Part shown: piece by piece, positions 32,969 to 43,193 of the stretch
Numbering within the stretch: position 1 is the first letter of the stretch
Layout: every line of letters starts with the position of its first letter
Assembly (NCBI RefSeq): GCF_029369745.1
Contig: NZ_CP120210.1
Span: 2,790,001 to 2,854,000 of the forward strand
Reading direction: 5' to 3'
Source: Amycolatopsis sp. QT-25
Lineage (GTDB): Bacteria > Actinomycetota > Actinomycetes > Mycobacteriales > Pseudonocardiaceae
Length of the DNA stretch: 64,000 bases
Made by a program: the position numbers and the translations under genes
The notes under the pieces: model-generated
What the model was told of the DNA's origin: nothing
The model's database searches: none
The model's input: the letters and a program-made list of their open reading frames with translations, nothing else

Positions 32969-35350
32969 TCAGGCGGGGGTCCAGAGGGCGGGCACGTTCG
33001 GCGGCTCCCAGCCGGGCAGGGACCGGTGGCCCTGCCGGCACACGTATGCCGCGCCGTTGTGGGTCACACGAGCACCGGCGGCGTAGTCGGTGTTCGGCTT
33101 CCAGGCGTCGGACGGCACCGTGGTGGTCGTCGTCGGGGTGGTGGTGGTCGTTCGCGTCGTCGTCGGACTGGTCGTGGTGGTGGTTGTCGTACCGGTGGTA
33201 GTGGTGGGGGTGGTGGTCGTCGGCGGGGCGCCGCCGCCACGGGGGTGGTCCGACGCGATCGCGTACGTCGTCCCGCCGAAAGTGAACGTGAAGTTCGACG
33301 GCGACGCGATCGGCATGTAGTAGTTCAGCCGGATTTCGACGGTGGCGCCCGGCGCGATGGTCTGCCAGGTCGGCACGGTCACCGCGACGTGCTGGAAGTC
33401 TCCCTTCATCCCGCCGACGTTGGGCCCGCTGTGGCCCTTGCTCGTGACCGTCAGGCCGAAGCCTGACTGGTCGGACATGCTGCCGGGCGCACTGGTGCCG
33501 TAGTCGAACTCGATCTTCGTCCCGCCGGGGATGGTGGTGGTCGAATTGTTGGTGATGCGCATTCGCGGGGTGATCGGGTAGTTCGCGTCGCCCAGCGCGA
33601 ATCCGGTCAGGTCGACGTTCGCGTTCAGCACCGACGAGGGCGCGGGACGCGACGACTTGGTGTTGCCGTACGGGGCGGCGCCACGCAGGCCGTCGTTGAT
33701 CTTCGTGATCAGCGTGTCGCCCATGAAGTACTGGCCCTTGGCCTCGTCGAAGGCGTAGTCGCCCGCCAGTTCCCAGATCATGATGCCGCCGATGCCCTTG
33801 TCGGCCACGTACTTGGCCTTCGTGGCGAGCGAAGCTTCGTCCTCAGTGGACAGGAACACCTTCTTGTCGTTGTTCCACAGCCACGGTGTCACCATCGTGG
33901 TGTCGTAGAACCTGTTGTAGTTGCCCGAAACCCGGTCCGTCGGATCGGTTTTCGGGTTGAGCCCGTAGGCCTCCAGATAGTCCGGGGTGATCTCGTTCTC
34001 GAGGTTCTTCGCGTGCCACATGGGGTTCGCGCCGGCGGGGACTTCGCCACCGGCCAGACCCAGATCGTGCCAGAGGTTGTCGATGCCGATCGCACCGTTG
34101 CCGCACGGCACCGTCGAACCGACCTGGGATCCGGTGCCCGGTGGACACTGTTTCTGATCGGGCAGTGGAGCCTTGCCCCACAGCCCGTTCGTCCCGCCGG
34201 ACACCCCTTGCCAACCGCGGGTGTAGAACCCGATGCCGATGTTGATCCGGCCGGCTTGCATGGCGCCTCGGAAGTAGTGATAGGCCCAGTCGGTGTTGAG
34301 ATAGCCCTGCCCGTCGTACTGCGGTGTCGTGTACACCTGCCAGTGCGCGAGTTCCGCGTCGTTGCCCGCGTCGTAGAGCGCCGCGTTCGGCCCGACGAAC
34401 TGGTTCCACGCGCCGTGCAGGTCGTAGCTCATCATGTTGGCGTAGTCGAGATACCGGGTGACACCGTAGACTTCCTGGCCGCGCAACAACCAGCCGGACG
34501 CGGGTACGGCGGCCGTCAGCAGATAGTGCCTGCCGTCGGCGGCGCCCGCCCTGTCGAGCTTCTCGCGCAGCGTGCGCATCAGGTTCTCGTAGCCCGCCCA
34601 AAGGGTGCCGCGGTTGGCCTGCGCGATCCAGTAGTCGTCGGGGTTTCCGGCGTAGCTCGCCGACGTCGCGTACTCGTAGTCGATGTCCGCACCGTTGAAT
34701 CCGTAGGTGCGCAGGAACTCCACGACGGAATCCGCGAAGACGTCGATACCCGCCTGGGTCTGCGTCATCTTGTAGAACCCGCCCGAGGCGTTACGGGTGC
34801 CGTCGGGGTTGAGGAAGCCGCCCGTCTCGGCCCAGCCACCGATCGAGATCAGCGACTTCACGGTGGGATTCTGCTTCTTGTACTTGGTCAGCAGGTTGAA
34901 ATGTCCCTTGTAGGGCAACGACGGGTCCATCTCGGCGCCGGGGACGCCCGGCCATTCCATGCCGATGGACTCGTTGGTCGCGCTCGGCGCACCGACCGAC
35001 ACCTTGTTCTGCGCGTCGACGTGGGCGAACGCGTAGTTGAGATGGGTGACCTTCGACCACGGGATGTTGTTGACCAGGTAGGCCGGTGCGCCGTTCTTGC
35101 CGGTGCGCCAACTGGTGAAGTAGCCGATCACGCGGCGGGAATGCCCTTCCCCCAGGGATTCCCGGCCCGCGGTGTCGTAGACGGTGCAGTAGGGGGTGTC
35201 GACGCCGGGTGTCCGGTACAGCCCGTCGGGGCGACAGTCCTCGTGGCCTGCCGCGCTCGACGTGGACGGGGTGATGACGACGATCATGAGTCCGGCCAGC
35301 GTGATGAGCGACGCCAGCAGAGGGAGTAGTTTCCTGGTTCTCCTTGGCAC
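32969..35350 (-). CDS. Secreted GH18 chitinase with C-terminal chitin-binding module
   Basis: GTG at 35350 with GGAGG upstream; 793 aa. A signal peptide (residues 1-33) is followed by a GH18 domain from VIGYFTSW (about 75) to MIWELAGDY (about 555). The active site reads N219-GAD-IDYE226: the catalytic Glu226 and inner Asp residues are present, and the first Asp of DxxDxDxE is Asn. A beta-sandwich domain (about 585-705), a Thr/Pro linker (about 712-747) and a CBM5/12 module with aromatic residues (AWKPNTDYAAGARV to PALWTPA) follow. It hydrolyses chitin outside the cell; a DasR-like site lies upstream. Confidence 0.93.
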   Translation of the reverse strand: MPRRTRKLLPLLASLITLAGLMIVVITPSTSSAAGHEDCRPDGLYRTPGVDTPYCTVYDTAGRESLGEGHSRRVIGYFTSWRTGKNGAPAYLVNNIPWSKVTHLNYAFAHVDAQNKVSVGAPSATNESIGMEWPGVPGAEMDPSLPYKGHFNLLTKYKKQNPTVKSLISIGGWAETGGFLNPDGTRNASGGFYKMTQTQAGIDVFADSVVEFLRTYGFNGADIDYEYATSASYAGNPDDYWIAQANRGTLWAGYENLMRTLREKLDRAGAADGRHYLLTAAVPASGWLLRGQEVYGVTRYLDYANMMSYDLHGAWNQFVGPNAALYDAGNDAELAHWQVYTTPQYDGQGYLNTDWAYHYFRGAMQAGRINIGIGFYTRGWQGVSGGTNGLWGKAPLPDQKQCPPGTGSQVGSTVPCGNGAIGIDNLWHDLGLAGGEVPAGANPMWHAKNLENEITPDYLEAYGLNPKTDPTDRVSGNYNRFYDTTMVTPWLWNNDKKVFLSTEDEASLATKAKYVADKGIGGIMIWELAGDYAFDEAKGQYFMGDTLITKINDGLRGAAPYGNTKSSRPAPSSVLNANVDLTGFALGDANYPITPRMRITNNSTTTIPGGTKIEFDYGTSAPGSMSDQSGFGLTVTSKGHSGPNVGGMKGDFQHVAVTVPTWQTIAPGATVEIRLNYYMPIASPSNFTFTFGGTTYAIASDHPRGGGAPPTTTTPTTTTGTTTTTTTSPTTTRTTTTTPTTTTTVPSDAWKPNTDYAAGARVTHNGAAYVCRQGHRSLPGWEPPNVPALWTPA

Positions 35351-35419
35351 GCCGAACCTCCGACAGTGGAAGATGGCCCTCGGTCAGAGCAGCTTGGGCC
35401 GCTGAACCGGCGTGCGTCA

Positions 35420-35435
35420 ATAGGTGTAGACCAAT
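35420..35435 (-). promoter_or_regulatory. DasR-type (dre-like) site upstream of the chitinase
   Basis: On the minus strand ATTGGTCTACACCTAT matches the palindromic DasR consensus TGGTCTAGACCA at 10 of 12 positions. It is about 75 bp before the chitinase start and shares ATTGGTCTAnACC with the site between the PTS operons at 54704. Confidence 0.55.
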
Positions 35436-35529
35436 TTCCGTCCGGTGCCGTACGGCGGAGCGTACCTGTGGTTCGTCAGGTCCGGTCCGGGTCGAGGACG
35501 GCCATAGCCTCGGCCGTATCCCGTGCGTG

Positions 35530-36222
35530 CTATGACGCCTTTTCCCGCGTCACGACGGAAAACTCGTTCCCGTCGGGATCCGCCATCTCCACCCGGTCTT
35601 CCCCCGCGCCGAGCCGGGTCGCGCCGAGTGCGACGAGCCGTTCGACCTCCGGAAGTGAGCCGTGCAGAACGAAATGGAGCCGGTTCTGCCCGGTCTTCGG
35701 CGTGAACGGCGGTCCGCCCCAGGTGATCTTCGGGCCGCCGTGCGGTGACCGGATCGCGGTCTCCTCGTCCTGATCCCAGACCAGCGGCCAGCCGAGCGCC
35801 TTGCTCCAGAAGTAGCCGACCTCCCGTGAACCGTCGCTCGCCACCGCGCCGACGAAACCGCATTCGGCGAGGAACCTGTTGCCCGGTTCGATGACGCAGA
35901 ACTCGTTGCCCTCGGGGTCGGCGAGCACCACGTGCTCCTCCTCGGGGAGCTGGCCGATGTCGATATGCCTGCCGCCGAGTTCGAGTGCCTTCGCCACTGT
36001 CCGTCGCTGATCTTCGAGGGATTCGCTCGTCAGGTCGAAATGCATCTGGTTCTGGCGGGTCTTCGGTTCTTCCGACGGCAGGAAGCGGAGCCGGAAACCG
36101 GTGTCGTCGTGCGGGACCAGGGTGTCGCCGTCGGTTTCCCAGGCGAGCAATCCCGCCCAGAAGCGCGCCAGACGTCGCGGGTCGTGTGCGGCGAAACAGA
36201 GCGTGTGCAAGGTGACGGCCAT
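35530..36222 (-). CDS. VOC family protein, two glyoxalase-like domains
   Basis: ATG at 36222 gives 230 aa; TAGCGT at 36233-36228 is a likely -10 and no ribosome site is visible. Two tandem VOC halves are seen: LHTLCFAAHDPRRLARFWAGLL with HVVLADPEGNEFCVIEPG, and VGYFWSKALGWPLVWDQDEE with RVEMADPDGNEFSVV. Actinobacterial relatives are often annotated as glyoxalase/bleomycin-resistance-like. Metal ligands are only partly evident, so enzymatic activity is unsettled. Confidence 0.8.
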   Translation of the reverse strand: MAVTLHTLCFAAHDPRRLARFWAGLLAWETDGDTLVPHDDTGFRLRFLPSEEPKTRQNQMHFDLTSESLEDQRRTVAKALELGGRHIDIGQLPEEEHVVLADPEGNEFCVIEPGNRFLAECGFVGAVASDGSREVGYFWSKALGWPLVWDQDEETAIRSPHGGPKITWGGPPFTPKTGQNRLHFVLHGSLPEVERLVALGATRLGAGEDRVEMADPDGNEFSVVTREKAS

Positions 36223-36301
36223 AAGCGACGCTAGAAACGACGGCCACCAGAACGCAACCGAATAAGCGGGGAGGTCGTGGGAAGCGGCAACCATCAAGCC
36301 C

Positions 36302-36360
36302 AAGTACCTGAAGGCCCCCTTCCTGTACCCAGGCGCAAGGAAGGGGGCCTTCATGTACTT
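36302..36360. repeat. Palindromic element (family copy D)
   Basis: Arms 36302-36324 and 36338-36360 pair over 23 bp with one mismatch; core GAAGGCCCCCTTCCT. The loop region CCTGTACCCAGGCGCAAGG is the exact reverse complement of the loop of copy E at 57816. It lies 8 bp after the phospholipase stop. Confidence 0.8.
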
Positions 36361-36367
36361 CTGAGCC

Positions 36368-38446
36368 TCAGCAGGAGACGCCGGTCCGCCCGTTCTCCAC
36401 CCGCGCGGTCAGCGTCCGCAGGAACGAGGGGTCCCCGTCCGCGGTGACCTTCACGTCGTACCAGCCACCCGGAACCGGCCAGTCCACCGTGGCCGAACGC
36501 CCGGCACCGACCCGCACGACGCGGGTGAACCGCGACGACGAAAGCCGCAGCGTCAGCGCGGTGGTGCCGGAGTTGGACAGCTTGAATTCGACACCCGAGC
36601 GCCACGTCGGGAATCGCGTCCGGACATCGACACCCGCGGCGGCCCCGCGACGATTTCCGCGCAGTTCCCACCACGACCGGTTCGGGCCCTGGACGACCAC
36701 GCGGTACTCGTCACCGGACGGCCGAACGAGTTCCGTGGCCTCCCCGCGGACGTCGCGGTGCGCGGGCTCGGCGAACTCGCCCTTGTACGGGTACAGCGCG
36801 AAATGCGCCGAGGAGGAGCCACTGTTGGCCAGCGAAAGCGCCAGATTCCCCGACTTGTCCACCGAACCGGACACCGACACCTGATACGGCAGCGGACGGG
36901 ACGGCCGCGTGCCGGGCTCGGCCACGGGCAGGCTCTGCTCCGCCGGAGCGGACGGCCGCCACCGGCTGATCGGCGCGGGCACCGGACCGGGCCGGTTCAC
37001 CCGCGGCTGACGTCCGGCACGCGAGAAATCGAAGGCGCCGGTGAGGTCACCCGCGACGGTCCGCCGCCACTTGCTGATGTTCGGCTCGGCGATCCCGGTC
37101 CAGCGCTCGAGGAACCGCAGCACGGAGGTGTGGTCGTACACGGTGGAGTCGACGTTGCCGCCGATCGACCACGGCGAGACGACCGTCATCGGCACGCGCG
37201 GCCCGAAACCGAGCGGCTGGCCGTTGAAGTGGTCCGCGTCGTTGGCGGCGTTCCCGGGCGGCATCGGTGGCGGGACATGGTCGAAGTAGCCGTCGTTCTC
37301 GTCGAAATTGATCAGCAGCACCGTTTTGGACCACGTCTCGCGGTCGGAAGCCAGCGCGTCGAGCACGCGATAGATCAGGTTCGCGCTGCCGACCGGCGTG
37401 GACGCACCGGGGTGCTCGGAGTCCTTCGCGGACGGCACCAGCCAGCTGACCGCGGGCAGCCGCCGCGCCTGGATGTCCGCCTTCAGCCGGGTCACCAGCG
37501 TCTCCGGCTCGCTGCGGTACATGGCCTTCTTGAACAGGTTCCGCTCGGCGGGCGTCAGCTTCGCGATCCCGGCGTCGAACTGCGCCAGCAGTTTCGCGCG
37601 CTCCTCCGGGGTCTTCTTCGGCAACGCGTCGTAGAACTCTTCGGTGGTGCGGAACTTCTCCTCGACCGAAGCGAGGATCTTCGTGCCGACCTTCTTGAAC
37701 GGCACGAAGTACTCGACGGCGTTGTCGGTGAAGTTGTCCCACTCCTGGTAGATCTGCCACGGCACCCCGGCGGCCTCGAGGCGCTCGGGGTACGTCGTCC
37801 AGTCGTAGCCCTTGTGGTCGTAGGAGTACGCCGCGTTCGTCACCGCGCGGTTCGTCGTGCTGCCCGGTTCGAAACCCGTCGTCCCGGTCCACAGGAAGTT
37901 CCGGTTCGGGTTGGTCGAGCCGAAGATCGAGCAGTGGTAGGCGTCGCAGAGGGTGAACGTGTCCGCGAGTTCGTACTGCAGCGCGATGTCACGGCGCTCG
38001 TAGTAGGTCATGGTCGCGGGGGTCTTCGCCGCGATCCAGCCGTTGTTCCAGCCACGCGCCCACGCCTTGCCGCTGCCGTTCCAGCTGTGGTCCAGGTCGC
38101 CGAGGTACTGGATGTCGTCCGGTTTCCGGCCGGCGAGTTCGGCCGCCTTGCGCACCGAGAACGGCAGCACCGTGCCACCGGCGGGATTCGGCTGCTCGAA
38201 CACCGATTTCCCCGACGGGAGTTCGAGCGGGTGGGTGTCGGAGAAGCCCCGGACGCCGCGCAGGCTGCCGTAGTAGTGGTCGAACGACCGGTTCTCCTGC
38301 ATGAGCACGATCACGTGCTCGATGGCGTCGAGTCCGCCGCGCCGCATGGGTTCGGACATGGCGGCGTGCACGGACGGCGGGAGCAGGGTGGTGGCGGCCG
38401 CGGCGCCGGTGGCGCCCAGCAACGTACGGCGTGACAGTTCAGGCAT
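36368..38446 (-). CDS. Secreted phosphocholine-specific phospholipase C
   Basis: ATG at 38446 gives 692 aa with a Tat signal (LSRRTLLGATGAAAAT). The phosphoesterase domain shows IEHVIVLMQENRSFDHYYG, the nucleophile/metal region of the family, then LGDLDHSWNG, CSIFGSTNPNRNFLWTGT and LLINFDENDGYFDHVPPP, with YDHTSVLRFLERW near its end. Two C-terminal beta domains (about residues 495-690) are typical of the non-haemolytic type. It cleaves phosphatidylcholine or sphingomyelin outside the cell, often supplying phosphate. No pho box was recognised. Confidence 0.92.
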   Translation of the reverse strand: MPELSRRTLLGATGAAAATTLLPPSVHAAMSEPMRRGGLDAIEHVIVLMQENRSFDHYYGSLRGVRGFSDTHPLELPSGKSVFEQPNPAGGTVLPFSVRKAAELAGRKPDDIQYLGDLDHSWNGSGKAWARGWNNGWIAAKTPATMTYYERRDIALQYELADTFTLCDAYHCSIFGSTNPNRNFLWTGTTGFEPGSTTNRAVTNAAYSYDHKGYDWTTYPERLEAAGVPWQIYQEWDNFTDNAVEYFVPFKKVGTKILASVEEKFRTTEEFYDALPKKTPEERAKLLAQFDAGIAKLTPAERNLFKKAMYRSEPETLVTRLKADIQARRLPAVSWLVPSAKDSEHPGASTPVGSANLIYRVLDALASDRETWSKTVLLINFDENDGYFDHVPPPMPPGNAANDADHFNGQPLGFGPRVPMTVVSPWSIGGNVDSTVYDHTSVLRFLERWTGIAEPNISKWRRTVAGDLTGAFDFSRAGRQPRVNRPGPVPAPISRWRPSAPAEQSLPVAEPGTRPSRPLPYQVSVSGSVDKSGNLALSLANSGSSSAHFALYPYKGEFAEPAHRDVRGEATELVRPSGDEYRVVVQGPNRSWWELRGNRRGAAAGVDVRTRFPTWRSGVEFKLSNSGTTALTLRLSSSRFTRVVRVGAGRSATVDWPVPGGWYDVKVTADGDPSFLRTLTARVENGRTGVSC

Positions 38447-38568
38447 GCCCGAACCTTGACCCAGTAACATGAACGTCACAAGAACCGAACCGGTCGACTC
38501 GGAGTCGGCAGCCGGAGGACGACACGGCGGTTCCCGTGTGCGCAGTGTCCCGTCCGTACGAACCCTGG

Positions 38569-39117
38569 ATGGCCGTGCTTCCCGAGCGTCACGACGAAAA
38601 CGACAGTGGGGTGGACCACACGACCCCGAGGCCGGCCGACCCCGGAGGTCGCCGCCGCGTCTTCGTCCGCCGGATCGCGCTCGGTGTCGTCGGCGCCGCC
38701 TGTTACGGAGTTCTCCTCCTCGTCGCGCTCTCCAGCGTGCCGGACCTGCCCACCGCGCTGGTCCCCAGGCCGGTACCCGTGCCACCGGCGACGTCCCAGC
38801 CGGTCGCCACACCGCCACCCACGACACCGCTGCCCGTCACACCGCCGCCCGTGACCCCGCCGCCCCCGACGACAACGCCGGGCGGGCCTCCAACGGTTTC
38901 ACCGCCGGAATCGCGGGGAGCGCCGGAGCCAGGCCGGGGAGCTTCGCGTCCGAGCATCAGGACTGCTCCGGTCCGGGCCGCGACCGCACCCGGCTCGCCC
39001 GACGTGCGGGCCCCCGCCCCGGCCTCCTCGCCGCCGGGCAACGACCGCCGCAACAGCCGCGCGCCCGACGGGCCGCCCGGGCAGACGAGGCCCCCGCCGC
39101 CCAAGGGCGGGCGCTGA
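38569..39117 (+). CDS. Single-pass membrane protein with proline-rich tail
   Basis: ATG at 38569 gives 182 aa; a GTG 11 codons earlier is possible. A basic cytoplasmic start (GGRRRVFVRRI) leads into one membrane helix, ALGVVGAACYGVLLLVAL. The remaining 120 residues are Pro/Thr/Val repeats (TPPPTTPLPVTPPPVTPPPP) and then Arg/Pro/Gly-rich, an extended wall-spanning style. No enzyme domain is visible and the family is not recognised. Coding is supported by strong third-position GC and by the reading through of the membrane helix. Confidence 0.6.
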   Translation: MAVLPERHDENDSGVDHTTPRPADPGGRRRVFVRRIALGVVGAACYGVLLLVALSSVPDLPTALVPRPVPVPPATSQPVATPPPTTPLPVTPPPVTPPPPTTTPGGPPTVSPPESRGAPEPGRGASRPSIRTAPVRAATAPGSPDVRAPAPASSPPGNDRRNSRAPDGPPGQTRPPPPKGGR

Positions 39118-39231
39118 CGTCCGTCCCCGGATCACTGCGCTGAGTGACCGTCCGGTGGGGTGACCCCGCCGAACGGCCGCTCGCGCGGTAACCTCACGTG
39201 CACCAAGACCGCAGACCCTTGAGGAGGGCCC

Positions 39232-39627
39232 GTGTCGGCAGGGCAGATCGCCGCGCTGATCGCCGCAGGAGCGTTCGTCGTACTCGTCGTGCTGCTCGCG
39301 ATCGTGCTGTTCAAGCTCGGCCGGACCCTGGACGAGGCCACGATCGCGATCCGCAAGGCGCACGAGAACACCGATCCGCTGCTGATCGGCGCGAACGAGA
39401 CGATCACGCACGTCAACGCGCAGCTGGAGCGAGTCGACGGCATCACCGCCAACGCGCAGGCCGTCACCGGCAACGTGTCCGCGCTGTCGTCGGTGTTCAC
39501 CGCGACGCTCGGCGGACCGCTGGTGAAGACGGCCGCGCTGTCCTACGGCCTCAGCAAGGCCCTCAAGGCGCGCCGCAAGAAGGCGGAAGCGAAGGCCGCC
39601 CGCCCGGCGAAGCGGGGCCGCAAATGA
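39232..39627 (+). CDS. DUF948 domain-containing membrane protein
   Basis: GTG at 39232 with GAGGAGGG just upstream; 131 aa. One N-terminal membrane helix ([22 protein letters not shown]) precedes an amphipathic helical domain with [19 protein letters not shown] and a Lys/Ala-rich tail. This matches DUF948, a short anchored coiled-coil family. It overlaps the DUF6167 gene by 4 bp, and both precede alaS, an arrangement common in actinobacteria. Function unknown. Confidence 0.8.
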   Translation: MSAGQIAALIAAGAFVVLVVLLAIVLFKLGRTLDEATIAIRKAHENTDPLLIGANETITHVNAQLERVDGITANAQAVTGNVSALSSVFTATLGGPLVKTAALSYGLSKALKARRKKAEAKAARPAKRGRK

Positions 39628-39935
39628 AGCGCCTCTTCTGGCTCGGCGTCGGCGTGGTCGCCGGCGTCGCCCTGTCACGCAAAGCGACCGAAACCGCTCG
39701 CCAGGCCACGCCCACGGGGCTGGCCTCGAACCTGGGCGACGCCGTGCGGGAACTCGCGGGCGCCGTCGGTTCTTTCGGCGCGGAGGTCCGCGCCGGGATG
39801 AGCGAGCGGGAACAGGAGCTGCACGAGATGGTGTCCGAACGTTCCGGCTTGAGCACGGCCCTCGAAGGCCCTGCGGGCAGGCACGCGGCTCAGCCGCGTC
39901 GCCCCGCCCGGCGAGCTCGCCGGGCGGAGGGCTGA
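39624..39935 (+). CDS. DUF6167-like small membrane protein
   Basis: ATG at 39624 overlaps the DUF948 stop (ATGA); 103 aa. The start [20 protein letters not shown] is a short membrane helix of the kind seen in DUF6167 proteins found between DUF948 and alaS genes. The rest is an amphipathic helix ([20 protein letters not shown]) and a very basic C-terminus, coded by DNA containing the perfect palindrome 39906-39927. Function unknown. Confidence 0.7.
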   Translation: MKRLFWLGVGVVAGVALSRKATETARQATPTGLASNLGDAVRELAGAVGSFGAEVRAGMSEREQELHEMVSERSGLSTALEGPAGRHAAQPRRPARRARRAEG

Positions 39936-39956
39936 TCCGGTCGCGTCCGCGACCGG
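39906..39956 (+). terminator. Two adjacent hairpins ahead of alaS
   Basis: CGCCCGGCGAGCTCGCCGGG opens a 22-bp perfect palindrome (39906-39927) over the DUF6167 3' end, and CCGGTCGC/GCGACCGG (39937-39944, 39949-39956) forms a second hairpin just after the stop. They may end the DUF948 message or attenuate alaS. Confidence 0.45.
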
Positions 39957-40033
39957 AAGAGCCAGCCCCCCGCCGTTCCGGCCTGTCCGCACCTCCAGCG
40001 CCTTCGCGCGAGCCCGTATACAAGGACGAACCC

Positions 40034-42697
40034 GTGGAAACACACGAAATCACCCAGCGTTTTCTGAGCCATTTCGAGCACAAGGGACATACGCGCGTCC
40101 CGAGCGCGCCCCTGATCCTCGACGACCCCAACCTGCTGTTCGTCAACGCCGGCATGGTCCAGTTCAAGCCGTACTTCCTCGGCGAGGCCCCGCCGCCGTA
40201 CCCGCGTGCGACCAGCGTCCAGAAGTGCGTCCGCACGCCGGACATCGACGAGGTCGGCAAGACCACGCGGCACAACACGTTCTTCCAGATGGCCGGGAAC
40301 TTCTCCTTCGGCGACTACTTCAAGGAAGGCGCCATCGAGGCGGCCTGGGAGCTGATCACCAAGCCCCAGAGCGAAGGCGGCTACGGCCTCGACCCGGCAC
40401 GCATCTGGGCGACGGTCTACGAGGACGACGCCGAGGCGGCGGGCCTGTGGAAGAAGCTCACCGGCCTGCCCGGCGAGCGCATCCAGTCCCGTGACGGCAA
40501 GGACAACTACTGGGACATGGGCGTGCCCGGTCCCGGTGGCCCCTGCTCGGAGATCTACTACGACCGCGGCCCGGATTACGGCCGCGAGGGCGGCCCGGTC
40601 GCCGACGAGGACCGCTACATCGAGATCTGGAACCTCGTCTTCATGCAGGACGTGCGGGGGGACAAGAGCCCGAAGCACGGCCACAAGCCGATCGGTGAGC
40701 TGCCGAAGAAGAACATCGACACCGGGATGGGTGTCGAGCGGGTCGCGACGATCCTGCAGGGGGTCGAGAACGTCTACGAGACCGACCTCGTCCGCCCGGT
40801 GATCGGCCGCGCCGAGGAGTTCTCCGGCCGCCGCTACGGCGGCGACCACACGGACGACGTCCGGTTCCGGGTCATCGCCGACCACGCCCGCACCGGTGTC
40901 CTGCTCATCGGTGACGGTGTCACCCCCGGCAACGACGGCCGCGGTTACGTGCTCCGCCGCCTGCTGCGCCGCATCATCCGCTCCGCGCGCCTGCTCGGCG
41001 TGCACGAGCCGGTGCTGCCCGCCTTCGCGGCGGTCGTCCGCGACACCATGGGCCCGACCTACCCCGAGCTGGTCTCCGGTTTCGACCGCATCGAGGACGT
41101 CGTGCGCGTCGAGGAGGAGGCGTTCCTCTCCACGCTCACCAGCGGTTCGCGCATCTTCGACCTCGCGGCCGAGGAGACCAAGCGCTCCGGCGGTGCGCTG
41201 CTGGCCGGCGACAAGGCGTTCCAGCTGCACGACACCTACGGCTTCCCGATCGACCTGACCCTGGAGATGGCGTCCGAGCAGGGCCTGACCGTCGACGAAG
41301 AGGGCTTCCGCACGCTCATGAACGAGCAGCGGCAGCGCGCGAAGGCCGACGCGGCGTCGCGCAAGACCGGTCACGGTGACCTGTCCGAGTACCGCAAGGT
41401 GCTCGAACAGCACGGCGAGACCGAGTTCCTCGGCTACACCGACCTACAGGCCGAAGCGAAGGTCGTCGCGCTGCTCGAAGACGGCGTGCCGGTGCGCAGC
41501 GTCGGCGCGGGCAAGCAGGCGGAACTGGTCCTGGACCGCACGCCGTTCTACGCCGAGAGCGGCGGCCAGGTCGCCGACACCGGTGTCCTGCTCGGCGACG
41601 GCGTCGAGCTCAAGGTCCACGACGTGCAGAAAATCGTGCCGGGCCTGTTCGTGCATCGCGTCGAGGTGCTCGACGGCGAGATCGGCCTCGGCACCGCGCT
41701 GACCGGTTCGGTCGACCAGCACCGCCGCCTGTCGATCGAGCGGTCGCACTCCGCGACGCACCTGGTCCACGCGGCCGTGCGCGGCGCGTACGGCCGGCGC
41801 GCGGCCCAAGCCGGTTCGCTGAACTCGCCGGGCCGGATGCGCTTCGACTTCACCACCTCCGGCGGGGTCTCGGCCGACGTGCTGACCGAGGTCGAGGAGG
41901 AGGTCAACGACTACCTCCAGACCAACGTCGAGGTGAACACCTTCGTCACCACCAAGGACAAGGCCCTCGAACTGGGCGCGGTCGCGCTGTTCGGCGAGAA
42001 GTACGGCAACGACGTCCGCGTCGTCGACATGGGCGAGTACTCCCGCGAACTCTGCGGTGGCACCCACGTCGACCGCATCGGCCGGCTGGGCCTGGTGAAA
42101 CTGGTGGGCGACTCGTCCATCGGATCCGGCGTGCACCGCGTCGAGGCGCTGGTCGGCACGGACGCGCTCAAGTACGTCCGCAAGGAGCAACTGCTCGTCT
42201 CGCAGCTCGCGAACACCTTCAAGGTGCCGTCGGAGCAGCTTCCGTCGCGGATCGAAGACGTGCTCACGCGGCTCAAGAACGCCGAGAAGGAGATCGAGCA
42301 GCTGCGCACCCGGCAGGTGCTCGGCTCGGCGGGCTCGCTCGTGGACAAGGCCGAGGACATCGGCGGGATCGCGGTCGTCGCGGAGAAGCTCGGCGAGGGC
42401 GTCGACTCGAACGGTCTGCGCGCGCTGGCCTCCGACATCCGCGGCAGGCTCGGCGACCGTCCCGGCATCGTCGCGCTGTTCGCCCCGCAGGGCGAGAAGG
42501 TCGCCTTCGTCGTCGCCACCACCAAGGCGGCGCAGGAGAAGGGGATCGCGGCGGGCAAGCTCGTCCCGTCCTTCGCCGAGGCGATCGGCGGCCGCGGCGG
42601 CGGCAAGCCGGACATGGCCCAAGGCGGGGGCACCGACCCGGCCGGGACCGACCAGGCCATCGCCTCACTGCGCGCGGCGGTCGCCCAAGGTGGCTGA
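40034..42697 (+). CDS. alaS: Alanyl-tRNA synthetase
   Basis: GTG at 40034, 887 aa, normal length. The class II aminoacylation core opens [23 protein letters not shown] (in part) with motif 2 region [21 protein letters not shown]. The editing domain has the zinc ligands [11 protein letters not shown] (HxxxH) and [10 protein letters not shown] (CxxxH). The C-terminal C-Ala domain includes [17 protein letters not shown]. It charges tRNA-Ala and clears mischarged Ser/Gly. Its last 8 bp overlap ruvX. Confidence 0.98.
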   Translation: METHEITQRFLSHFEHKGHTRVPSAPLILDDPNLLFVNAGMVQFKPYFLGEAPPPYPRATSVQKCVRTPDIDEVGKTTRHNTFFQMAGNFSFGDYFKEGAIEAAWELITKPQSEGGYGLDPARIWATVYEDDAEAAGLWKKLTGLPGERIQSRDGKDNYWDMGVPGPGGPCSEIYYDRGPDYGREGGPVADEDRYIEIWNLVFMQDVRGDKSPKHGHKPIGELPKKNIDTGMGVERVATILQGVENVYETDLVRPVIGRAEEFSGRRYGGDHTDDVRFRVIADHARTGVLLIGDGVTPGNDGRGYVLRRLLRRIIRSARLLGVHEPVLPAFAAVVRDTMGPTYPELVSGFDRIEDVVRVEEEAFLSTLTSGSRIFDLAAEETKRSGGALLAGDKAFQLHDTYGFPIDLTLEMASEQGLTVDEEGFRTLMNEQRQRAKADAASRKTGHGDLSEYRKVLEQHGETEFLGYTDLQAEAKVVALLEDGVPVRSVGAGKQAELVLDRTPFYAESGGQVADTGVLLGDGVELKVHDVQKIVPGLFVHRVEVLDGEIGLGTALTGSVDQHRRLSIERSHSATHLVHAAVRGAYGRRAAQAGSLNSPGRMRFDFTTSGGVSADVLTEVEEEVNDYLQTNVEVNTFVTTKDKALELGAVALFGEKYGNDVRVVDMGEYSRELCGGTHVDRIGRLGLVKLVGDSSIGSGVHRVEALVGTDALKYVRKEQLLVSQLANTFKVPSEQLPSRIEDVLTRLKNAEKEIEQLRTRQVLGSAGSLVDKAEDIGGIAVVAEKLGEGVDSNGLRALASDIRGRLGDRPGIVALFAPQGEKVAFVVATTKAAQEKGIAAGKLVPSFAEAIGGRGGGKPDMAQGGGTDPAGTDQAIASLRAAVAQGG

Positions 42698-43193
42698 CGA
42701 CGCTTCCCAGCGGCGCCTGGATCGGCCAGGGGAATCCGATCCGGGGCGTGGCAGGCGGCTCGGGGTGGATGTCGGATCCGTCCGGGTCGGGGTCGCGCTC
42801 AGCGATCCCGACCCCATCCTCGCGAGCCCGCTGGTCACCCTCCCTCGCGACGCGGCGGGCGACAAGGACGTCGACCGGCTCGTCGGCCTCGTCACGGAAC
42901 ACGACGTCGTCGAAGTCGTCGTGGGCCTGCCGAGGACGCTCAAGGACCGTCATGGCCCGGCGGCCGAAGCGGCGCTCGACTACGCCGAAAAGGTCGCCGC
43001 CAGGATCGCCCCGGTGCCGGTGCGACTGGCCGACGAGCGGTTGACCACGGTGACGGCATCCAGGATGCTGTCGCAGCGTGGGGTGAAGGGACGCAAGCTT
43101 CGTGCCGTCGTCGATCAGGCGGCCGCGGTCGAGATCCTGCAGGCGTGGATCGACGCGGTAGCGGCACATCGCGCACGGAAGGGCGATACATGA
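42690..43193 (+). CDS. ruvX: RuvX/YqgF Holliday-junction resolvase-like protein
   Basis: GTG at 42690 lies inside the alaS end, so translation is coupled; 167 aa. The RNase H-like fold has [17 protein letters not shown] (first catalytic Asp), [15 protein letters not shown] and the C-terminal [17 protein letters not shown] (last catalytic Asp). The 23-residue N-terminal extension is polar. YqgF proteins process 16S rRNA 5' ends or resolve recombination intermediates. The alaS-ruvX-mltG-aroE order is conserved in actinobacteria. Confidence 0.93.
   Translation: MADDASQRRLDRPGESDPGRGRRLGVDVGSVRVGVALSDPDPILASPLVTLPRDAAGDKDVDRLVGLVTEHDVVEVVVGLPRTLKDRHGPAAEAALDYAEKVAARIAPVPVRLADERLTTVTASRMLSQRGVKGRKLRAVVDQAAAVEILQAWIDAVAAHRARKGDT

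Noticed and set aside
33090..33230. Thr-coding tandem repeat in the chitinase as a mobile or regulatory repeat
   Set aside because: It is simply the Thr/Pro linker between the beta-sandwich and CBM5/12 domains.
39936..40033. T-box or other tRNA-sensing leader before alaS
   Set aside because: Only a short hairpin is visible; there is no specifier loop, T-box motif or long leader.
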